DNA from: Pseudomonas orientalis
Lineage (GTDB): Bacteria > Pseudomonadota > Gammaproteobacteria > Pseudomonadales > Pseudomonadaceae
Direction of reading: 5' to 3'
Length of the DNA: 64,000 bases
Assembly (NCBI RefSeq): GCF_002934065.1
Contig: NZ_CP018049.1
Coordinates: forward strand, 5,640,501-5,704,500
Below, one piece after another: positions 58,801-64,000 of this stretch (positions are counted from its first letter, which is position 1; each line of letters starts with the position of its first letter). The notes under the pieces are model-generated. The model was not told the DNA's origin. It made no database searches and was given only the letters and a program-made list of their open reading frames with translations. A program made the translations under genes and the position numbers.

Positions 58801-58887
58801 GTGGGAGGTGGCTTGCCCCCGATGAGGGAGTGTCAGACACCGGTGATTAGACTGACACGCCGTCATCGGGGGCAAGCCACCTCCCAC
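58801..58887. repeat. REPIN 17, variant with paired substitution, between iron-binding protein and permease genes
   Basis: A head-to-head REP pair whose two arms both read GTGGGAGGTGGCTTGCCCCC instead of the canonical GGGGGG core (the same G to T change, mirrored as CCACCTCCCAC on the other arm). It lies inside a two-gene operon. Confidence 0.92.
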
Positions 58888-58913
58888 ATTTTGATTGGCG
58901 GCGATTTAAAAAC

Positions 58914-59918
58914 TCAGTTCCAACCGGCGCGGTCCATCAAGCGGATCGCCTCGGCCTGACGCTTGCCCGCCACCTCCACCGGCAAGGTATCGGCCACGAA
59001 TTTGCCCCAGGTCGCCACTTCGGCCGACGGCGGTACCGCCGGGTTGGCCGGAAATTCCTGGTTCACGTCGGCGAAGATCTTCTGCGCCTCAGGCGTGGTC
59101 ATCCATTCCACCAGGGCCTTGGCCGCTGCCGGGTGTGGCGCGTGTTTGGTCAAGCCAATGCCCGACAGGTTCACATGCACGCCACGGTCGCCCTGGTTCG
59201 GCCAGAACAGCTTCACCGCCAGGTCCGGCTTCTGCTTGTGCAGGCGACCGTAGTAGTAAGTGTTGACGATACCCACGTCGCATTGCCCGGCGTTGATCGC
59301 CTCCAGCACCGCAATATCGTCGGAGAACACGTCGGTGGACAGGTTATTCACCCAGCCTTTGACGATTTCTTCGGTCTTTGCCGCGCCGTGGGTCTCGATC
59401 AGCGTGGCGGTCAGGGACTGGTTGTAGACCTTTTTCGCCGTGCGCAGGCACAGGCGGCCTTCCCACTGTTTGTCGGCCAGGGCTTCGTAGGTGGTCAGGT
59501 CGCCCGGTTTTACCCGATCGGTGGAGTAGGCGATGGTGCGCGCGCGCAGGCTCAAACCGGTCCACGCATGGGCCGAAGAGCGGTATTGCAACGGGATATT
59601 CTTGTCGATCACCTCGGAGGTGAACGGCTGCAGGATGCCCATCTGCTCGGCCTGCCAGAGGTTGCCGGCGTCGACGGTGAGCAGCAGGTCAGCGGTGGCA
59701 TTTTCGCCCTCGGCCTTGATGCGCTGCATCAGCGGGGCTTCCTTGTCGGTGATGAACTTCACCTGTACGCCGGTCTTGCGGGTATAGGCGTCGAACACCG
59801 GCTTGATCAGTTCGTCGATGCGCGAGGAGTAGACCACCACTTCGTCAGCGGCCTGCGCGGTGGCGCTGCCGATCAGGGTGAGTGCCAGGGCAGTCAGGAG
59901 GCGCTTGGATGCCAACAT
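58914..59918 (-). CDS. Periplasmic Fe(III)-binding protein (FbpA/FutA-like)
   Basis: Receptor of the ferric iron importer, 334 residues, signal peptide about 1-23 (LLTALALTLIGSATAQAADE). The mature part has EVVVYSSRIDELIKPVFDAYTRKTGVQVKFITDKEAPLMQRI, AEGENATADLLLTVDAGNLWQAEQMG, GLSLRARTIAYSTDRVKPGDL and the conserved tyrosines in NTYYYGRLHKQ (the Fe ligands). In order and direction it precedes the permease. Pseudomonads have this pair near gcvT and visC/ubiH, as here. Confidence 0.92.
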   Translation of the reverse strand: MLASKRLLTALALTLIGSATAQAADEVVVYSSRIDELIKPVFDAYTRKTGVQVKFITDKEAPLMQRIKAEGENATADLLLTVDAGNLWQAEQMGILQPFTSEVIDKNIPLQYRSSAHAWTGLSLRARTIAYSTDRVKPGDLTTYEALADKQWEGRLCLRTAKKVYNQSLTATLIETHGAAKTEEIVKGWVNNLSTDVFSDDIAVLEAINAGQCDVGIVNTYYYGRLHKQKPDLAVKLFWPNQGDRGVHVNLSGIGLTKHAPHPAAAKALVEWMTTPEAQKIFADVNQEFPANPAVPPSAEVATWGKFVADTLPVEVAGKRQAEAIRLMDRAGWN

Positions 59919-60168
59919 GGGTGCGGTCTCTCATTTGCAAAAAGAGCGCAAATGATAAGGACTCACATTTGGTAACGCTTGATGGAGGCGTTACCAGATG
60001 TTGCACGGCTTGAGGTATGTGTGAGGGCTGGCGGCCTCATCGGGGCATAGGTATCTACACAACCCAGCAGCGCCCAACCGTAACCACGATGCGAAGCGAG
60101 TCGCTCTTGATCTGGCTTTTGATCTTGATCTGCTTTTGATCCTAGGCGCCCCGTTAAACCACGCTGGC

Positions 60169-60273
60169 CGAACGCAGGCTTGAATCCGTGGGTAACCCGG
60201 CAGGACGCCGGGTTAGCCGCACTGGGCCAGGGATGGCCCATTGCGGCGGCCCACGGATTCAAGCCTGCGTTCG
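60169..60273. repeat. Large inverted repeat inside the 506 bp element (dispersed Pseudomonas repeat)
   Basis: Arms CGAACGCAGGCTTGAATCCG + TGGG (60169-60192) and the exact reverse complement at 60250-60273 enclose smaller hairpins (ACCCGGCAGGACGCCGGGTT at 60195-60214 and a GGGCCA/TGGCCC pair). This GC-rich unit, followed by GGGGCAAGAGCGTTTTGCTT, is to my knowledge a dispersed repeat family in P. fluorescens-group genomes. Confidence 0.75.
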
Positions 60274-60442
60274 GGCACACCGAGCCTAGGCGAGGTGCCG
60301 AGTGGTGGGGCAAGAGCGTTTTGCTTACTTTTGCGCTTTTCAAAAGTGAGCCGCTGTAAAAGCGGAACCATTAGCAGCCGTTACCGCAGAAACGGATATG
60401 TAATCGGTCTGATCCAACATCCTGGTCGGCCCTGAGGCCGCC

Positions 60443-60465
60443 ATCGGGGGCAAGCCCCCTCCCAC
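60443..60465. repeat. Solitary REP core within the 506 bp element
   Basis: A single canonical core, ATCGGGGGCAAGCCCCCTCC + CAC. There is no partner in the opposite orientation within 80 bp. Confidence 0.88.
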
Positions 60466-60554
60466 ATTTGGACCTCGGAGCGTCAGGTAGATACGCGTTA
60501 GCTCCCTCGCCACAGGTGCGGTGTCGCACCAAAATTGTGTAGATACCTATGCTC

Positions 60555-60576
60555 ATCGGGGGCAAGCCCCTCCCAC
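60555..60576. repeat. Solitary REP core at the right end of the inserted element
   Basis: The core reads ATCGGGGGCAAGCCCC-TCCCAC, one C shorter than the canonical sequence. Its first bases coincide with the 10 bp target duplication of the element at 60046-60551, so it is probably the interrupted target REP. Confidence 0.85.
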
Positions 60577-60594
60577 AGGGGGCCGCACTTCGGT

Positions 60595-61818
60595 TTACAG
60601 TTTGGCGAGGTCCGGGAGGTCGCCGGTCAGGCCCAAGGCCTGGCGTACAAACAGTGCCTTGGCTTCGGGCATCTGGTCGACGATCTTCAACCCGGCATTG
60701 CGCAACCAGCGCAGCGGCAGTTGATCGGCCTGAAACAGGCGCTCGAAGCCCTCCATTGCCGCCATCAGCGCCAGGTTATGCGGCATGCGCCGACGTTCGT
60801 AGCGGCTCAGCACCTTCACATCCGCCAGACGCTCGCCACGCTCGGTCGCCGCCAGCAACACTTCGGCCAGCACCGCGGCATCGAGAAAGCCCAGGTTAAC
60901 GCCCTGCCCCGCCAAGGGATGGATGACGTGGGCCGCATCGCCAATCAACGCCAGGCCCTCGGCCACGTAACGTTTGGCGTGACGCTGACGCAACGGCACG
61001 CAGACGCGCGGGTCGGCGCTGACCACCGTGCCCAGGCGCCGCTCAAAGGCCCGCTCCAGCTCACCGCAGAAGCGCTCATCGTCCAGGGCCATCAAACGCT
61101 CAGACTCCGCCGGCGTGGTCGACCAGACAATCGAGCACCAGTCCTCCTGCCCATCACGCACCAGCGGCAGGAATGCCAGCGGGCCCGTGTCGGTGAAGCG
61201 TTGCCACGCCGTGCGCTGATGCGGCTGGCTGCTGCGTACGCTGGTGACGATGGCGTTGTGCAGGTAGTCCCATTCACGGGTGGGGGTGCCGGTCAGGCGG
61301 CGCACCGCGGAGTTGGCGCCGTCAGCGGCGACCACCAGCGGCGCGCGCAGCTTGCGCCCATCGGCCAGGGTCAGCAGCCATTCATCGCCGGAACGGCGCA
61401 TCTGCTCCAGGCGCGCATTGGCCAGCAGCCCCAGGTCACAATCATGCAGGCGGTCCAGCAAGGCATCCTGGACCACGCGATTCTCCACGATATGCCCCAG
61501 CACCTCGGCATGCACGCTGGCTGCCGAGAAGTGGATCTGCCCGGTGCCGCTGCCGTCCCATACTTGCATCTGGCCATAGGGACTGGCGCGGCGCTCGACG
61601 ATGCCGTCCCACACGCCAAGGCGTTCGAGAATGCGCTGGCTCGCGGCGGACAGCGCACTCACCCGCGGTTCAAACGCCGCCGCCGGTTCGAACGGCTTGA
61701 CGCTCAGCGGGCTGCCGTCAAGCAGCAACACCTGCAGGCCACTGCCCTGCAACGCCAGCGCCAGGGCGCTTCCGACCATTCCGGCCCCGACAATCAGCAC
61801 ATCTGCGCGCATGTCCAT
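60595..61818 (-). CDS. ubiI: FAD-dependent ubiquinone-biosynthesis hydroxylase (UbiI/VisC family)
   Basis: A flavin monooxygenase (407 residues) of the ubiquinone pathway, which hydroxylates a polyprenylated phenol intermediate. GxGxxG at the N-terminus, MDMRADVLIVGAGMVGSALAL (about 7-14 for the loop); the second FAD motif GDAAHVIHPLAGQGVNLGFLDAAVL (about 285-310) and VVAADGANSAVRRL. Start: ATG at 61818, with AGGC-TT 7-10 bases upstream; ATG 61812 is possible. The start is 2 bp after the DUF4442 gene stop, so it is the last gene of the pepP-ubiH-DUF4442-ubiI operon. The paralogue ubiH is two genes upstream; the position of hydroxylation is not fixed by sequence alone. Confidence 0.9.
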   Translation of the reverse strand: MDMRADVLIVGAGMVGSALALALQGSGLQVLLLDGSPLSVKPFEPAAAFEPRVSALSAASQRILERLGVWDGIVERRASPYGQMQVWDGSGTGQIHFSAASVHAEVLGHIVENRVVQDALLDRLHDCDLGLLANARLEQMRRSGDEWLLTLADGRKLRAPLVVAADGANSAVRRLTGTPTREWDYLHNAIVTSVRSSQPHQRTAWQRFTDTGPLAFLPLVRDGQEDWCSIVWSTTPAESERLMALDDERFCGELERAFERRLGTVVSADPRVCVPLRQRHAKRYVAEGLALIGDAAHVIHPLAGQGVNLGFLDAAVLAEVLLAATERGERLADVKVLSRYERRRMPHNLALMAAMEGFERLFQADQLPLRWLRNAGLKIVDQMPEAKALFVRQALGLTGDLPDLAKL

Positions 61819-61820
61819 AG

Positions 61821-62306
61821 TCAAGCCTGTCTCGCTGGCGGCTTGCGCCGCACGTAAAGGGTTTTGTCGACCCGCGCCACCAGGGTGCCGGAGCCGTCAT
61901 GAATCTGGACCTTGAGCCGAGGCAAATATTTCTCGCCATCGGCGGTCTGTCGACGAACCTCATCGAGCAGGGCGTCGTCGATGGAAAACTCGGCATACAC
62001 CGGACCTTTGCCCGGCGAGATGAAATCGATGCTGGCGGCCTTGTCCCACACAATATAATCGCGGCCCAGGTTCTCCATCAGCATCAGCATGTAGAACGGG
62101 TCGACCATCGAATACAGGCTGCCGCCGAACTGGGTGCCCACATAGTTGCGGTTATACCAGCCCAGGCCCATGCGCACCTTGACGTGACGAAAGTCGGCGC
62201 TCATCTGCTGCACACTGACCCCGGCGCCCAGGTAGGGCGGATAGAGCGTCATCACCCAGCGCAGCAGCCGCGCCTTGCCCAGGCGCTGGATCAGCCACTT
62301 ACGCAT
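61821..62306 (-). CDS. DUF4442 (hotdog-fold) protein between the two ubi hydroxylase genes
   Basis: A 161-residue hotdog-fold protein of the DUF4442 family (thioesterase-like). It has MRKWLIQRLGKARLLRWVMTLYPPYLGAGVSV, then NRNYVGTQFGGSLYSMVDPFYMLMLMENLGRDYIVWDKAASIDFISPGKGPVYAEF. The equivalent of the catalytic residue of many thioesterases (FGG-S region) is present. Function is unknown, but it always seems to travel with ubiH in pseudomonads. Start: ATG at 62306, overlapping the ubiH end by 8 bp. A longer open frame reaches into ubiH but is not credible. Confidence 0.85.
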   Translation of the reverse strand: MRKWLIQRLGKARLLRWVMTLYPPYLGAGVSVQQMSADFRHVKVRMGLGWYNRNYVGTQFGGSLYSMVDPFYMLMLMENLGRDYIVWDKAASIDFISPGKGPVYAEFSIDDALLDEVRRQTADGEKYLPRLKVQIHDGSGTLVARVDKTLYVRRKPPARQA

Positions 62307-63486
62307 CGGGGCGCGTACCCAGGCCCATGGCCTGGCGGGCGAACCAGCGCTTGGCCGGCGGCAGCAGGTCCAGGCCGAGCAGGCCCATGTTGCGCCCCAG
62401 CGCCACCAACGGTTGGCCGCTGCCAAACAGGCGCGTGACCTGGTCGGAGAAACCCACCGTCAGTTGCTGGTCCAGGCGCTGGCGCTCGCGGTAGCGCTGC
62501 AGCGTCGCCAGGTCGCCCGGCACGGCAGGCCCGGCCAGCAAGGCTTCGGCCAGGGCGTTGGCGTCGCGCAGGGACAGGTTGAAACCCTGCCCGGCGATCG
62601 GGTGCAGGCTGTGCGCCGCATTGCCGAGGACCACCAGGTGCGAGCGGACCTGTTCTTCCGCTTCCACCAGCGTCAGCGGATACAGATGCCGCGCGCCTAC
62701 CTGCTTCAGCGTGCCCAGGCGATAGCCGAACACGCCCTGCAATTCGCTGAGGAAACTGCGCTCGTCAAGGCCCGCCAGACGCTGGGCGTCCATGCCCATG
62801 CGGGTCCAGACCAGCGCGCAGCGGTTGTCGGGCAGCGGCAGCAAGGCCATCGGCCCTTCATCGGTGAAGCGCTCGAACGCTTCGCCATTATGGGCTTCGC
62901 TCGGGGTGATGTTGGCGATCAGCGCGCTCTGGTTATACGGGCGCGTCTTGACGCCGATGCCCAGTTGTTCGCGCAGGCCCGAGCGGCCGCCGTCGGCCAG
63001 TACGGCAAGGTCGCATTCGAGCACGGTTTCATCGTTGAGGGTCAGGCGGTAGCCATCAGGCAGCGGCTCCATGCGCGTGACTTCCGCCGGGCAGCGCCAG
63101 CTGACCACCTCCTTATCCAGGCCTTGCCACAGGCATTGGCCCAGCCAGGCGTTTTCCACCACGTAACCGAGGGCCGGCACACCCTCTTCCAGGGCTGACA
63201 GACGCGCGGTGGAGAAACGTCCACGGTCAGACACATGAATCTGCTTGATCGGCTCGGCGCGACGGGAAATGTGCTGCCACACGCCCAGGCGCTGATAGAT
63301 CTGCCGGGCACCAAAGGACAGCGCCGAGGAACGCGCATCGTAGCTCGGCTGATAGCTGTCGCCGGGCGCGAAGGGCTCGATCAGTGCGATTTTCCACCCT
63401 CGCGCCTTGGCCCCGGCCTGCAACGCCAGCGCCAGGCTGGCGCCCACCAGGCCACCGCCGATGATCGCCAGGTTGACCCGGCTCAT
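62299..63486 (-). CDS. ubiH: 2-octaprenyl-6-methoxyphenyl hydroxylase
   Basis: FAD-dependent monooxygenase of ubiquinone synthesis (395 residues). N-terminal FAD loop MSRVNLAIIGGGLVGASLAL (GxGxxG), VLADGGRSGLREQLG, and the C-terminal FAD motif GNAAHSLHPIAGQGFNLSLRDANALAEAL. Start ATG 63486, overlapping pepP by 4 bp (ATGA type). Part of the pepP-ubiH-DUF4442-ubiI operon. Confidence 0.94.
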   Translation of the reverse strand: MSRVNLAIIGGGLVGASLALALQAGAKARGWKIALIEPFAPGDSYQPSYDARSSALSFGARQIYQRLGVWQHISRRAEPIKQIHVSDRGRFSTARLSALEEGVPALGYVVENAWLGQCLWQGLDKEVVSWRCPAEVTRMEPLPDGYRLTLNDETVLECDLAVLADGGRSGLREQLGIGVKTRPYNQSALIANITPSEAHNGEAFERFTDEGPMALLPLPDNRCALVWTRMGMDAQRLAGLDERSFLSELQGVFGYRLGTLKQVGARHLYPLTLVEAEEQVRSHLVVLGNAAHSLHPIAGQGFNLSLRDANALAEALLAGPAVPGDLATLQRYRERQRLDQQLTVGFSDQVTRLFGSGQPLVALGRNMGLLGLDLLPPAKRWFARQAMGLGTRPDA

Positions 63487-64000
63487 CGGGCAGCCGCCAT
63501 CAGCGCTTCGATCTCGGCCACCGTCTTGGGCACCGCGCCAGTCAGAATTTCACAGCCTTGCTTGGTCACTATCACGTCGTCCTCGATGCGTACGCCAATG
63601 CCACGCCACTTCTTCGCTACGTTCTGGTTATCCGGTGAAATATAGATCCCCGGCTCCACGGTCAAGGCCATGCCGACTTCCAGCACGCGCCATTCACCGC
63701 CGACTTTGTACTCGCCCACATCATGCACATCCATGCCCAGCCAATGGCCGGCGCGATGCATATAAAAAGCGCGGTAGGCTTCGCTGGCGATCAGTTCGTC
63801 AACCTCGCCTTGCAGCAACCCCAGCCTGACCAGCCCGGCCGTGATGACCTGCACGGTCGCCTCATGCGCCTGGTTCCAATGCTTGTTCGGCGCGATCTGC
63901 GCGAAAGCGGCTTCCTGGGAGGCCAGCACAATCTCGTAGATCGCCTTTTGCTCGGGCGAAAACCTGCCGTTGACCGGCCAGGTGCGAGTGATGTCACTGG
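63483..64000 (-). CDS. pepP: Xaa-Pro aminopeptidase (PepP), C-terminal part; runs off the window edge
   Basis: The last 171 residues or so of a metallo-aminopeptidase that releases N-terminal residues preceding proline. The creatinase-type metal ligands are visible: HRAGHWLGMDVHDVGEY (His, with the acid in the following segment), GMALTVEPGIYI and GVRIEDDVIVTKQG. Upstream coding (SDITRTWPVNGRFSPEQKAI) continues to 64000. It is first in the operon with ubiH, overlapping it by 4 bp. Confidence 0.93.
   Translation of the reverse strand, partial: SDITRTWPVNGRFSPEQKAIYEIVLASQEAAFAQIAPNKHWNQAHEATVQVITAGLVRLGLLQGEVDELIASEAYRAFYMHRAGHWLGMDVHDVGEYKVGGEWRVLEVGMALTVEPGIYISPDNQNVAKKWRGIGVRIEDDVIVTKQGCEILTGAVPKTVAEIEALMAAAR

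Larger units (their letters stand above)
60046..60551. mobile_element. 506 bp MITE-like element with 17 bp terminal inverted repeats and a 10 bp target duplication
   Basis: The ends are perfect 17 bp inverted repeats, CATAGGTATCTACACAA (60046-60062) and TTGTGTAGATACCTATG (60535-60551). They are bounded directly by the direct repeat CTCATCGGGG (60036-60045 and 60552-60561), which looks like a target-site duplication inside a REP sequence. No transposase or long open frame lies within it. It includes a perfect 24 bp inverted repeat (60169-60192 / 60250-60273) and a solitary REP (60443-60465). Confidence 0.7.
59919..60594. other. 676 bp intergenic region, repeat-filled, between the iron-binding protein and ubiI/visC genes
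   Basis: No gene is seen. It consists mainly of a 506 bp element with terminal inverted repeats (60046-60551), which contains a large hairpin and a solitary REP, and adjacent REP sequence. About 55 bp upstream of the iron-binding protein gene (to 59973) may be its promoter; the ubiI/visC 3' end is at 60595. Confidence 0.85.

Noticed and set aside
58753..58887. Extended N-terminus of the iron permease starting within REPIN 17
   Set aside because: The residues (MGGGLPPMTACQ...) are simply the REP core translated, as seen in several unrelated frames; a TTG start at 58752 is better supported.
1092..60576. Regularly repeated palindromes considered as a CRISPR array
   Set aside because: The repeats are scattered singly between genes, thousands of bases apart, with no spacer-repeat series and no cas genes. 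They are REP/REPIN elements.
1..64000. A RAYT (REP-associated tyrosine) transposase gene
   Set aside because: No protein in the window has the HUH motif or fits a RAYT; the gene that mobilises these REPINs must be elsewhere.

Overview
The window is a 64 kb stretch of GC-rich, gene-dense chromosome from a fluorescent Pseudomonas, most likely the P. fluorescens group. Three things point there. Core gene neighbourhoods match Pseudomonas: pepP-ubiH-(DUF4442)-ubiI/visC, the spu polyamine locus, ssuEADCBF with lsfA, and argA/argE. A DUF2388 protein, an OprD-family porin and a CadR/CadA pair are typical of the genus. About twenty copies of a REP palindrome of the P. fluorescens type, mostly paired as REPINs, lie between genes. 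I see no prophage, integron, CRISPR array, tRNA, rRNA or complete insertion sequence. Gene names are assigned from protein motifs and gene order, not from database searches.

Layout. 1-6.8 kb: start of a heavy-metal P-type ATPase with divergent cadR, then thyA-lgt, an NRDE-family protein, and ptsP-rppH. 6.9-16.3 kb: a HAD phosphatase, ilvA, rpiA, two tandem SdiA-regulated-family paralogues, an FAH-family hydrolase with a D-2-hydroxyglutarate dehydrogenase-like flavoprotein, and divergent serA. 16.3-25.2 kb: small envelope proteins, a one-lobe solute-binding protein, a 2OG-Fe(II) oxygenase, a lipase-like hydrolase, a thioredoxin-like membrane protein, a penicillin-acylase-family Ntn hydrolase, and a divergent GlxA-type regulator/HD-domain pair. 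25.3-35.6 kb: the polyamine locus (spuB-spuC-spuD-spuE-spuF-spuG-spuH, with a divergent second glutamylpolyamine synthetase). 35.8-45.2 kb: a TetR regulator, then sulfur-scavenging genes (ssuEADCBF, lsfA, an OprD-like porin, a solitary tauA-like binding protein). 45.3-50.5 kb: argA, argE, a CYTH-CHAD protein, an Lrp regulator and a small divergent protein. 50.5-55.3 kb: an orphan GspE-like ATPase, a stomatin/NfeD pair, DUF2388, and a DegT-family aminotransferase. 55.4-64 kb: gcvT-gcvH without gcvP, a two-gene Fe(III) transporter, a composite repeat region, and the ubiquinone hydroxylase operon running into pepP.

Functional themes. SerA and the neighbouring flavoprotein probably cooperate, the flavoprotein removing the 2-hydroxyglutarate that SerA can make while driving serine synthesis. 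The spu genes import putrescine/spermidine and start their gamma-glutamylation and transamination. The ssu/lsfA/tauA block scavenges organosulfur when sulfate is scarce.

The most distinctive feature is the repeat landscape. REP-type repeats occupy 12 of the 13 convergent gene junctions but only 1 of 13 divergent ones, and the one convergent gap without a REP has a classical terminator instead. One REPIN was duplicated with coding-sequence flank. One supplies the C-terminus of a regulator. Two with mirrored spacers bracket a tetR gene. A 506 bp element with 17 bp terminal inverted repeats appears to have inserted into a REP, leaving a 10 bp duplication. I did not find a clearly new multi-gene system; the leads are listed as separate findings.
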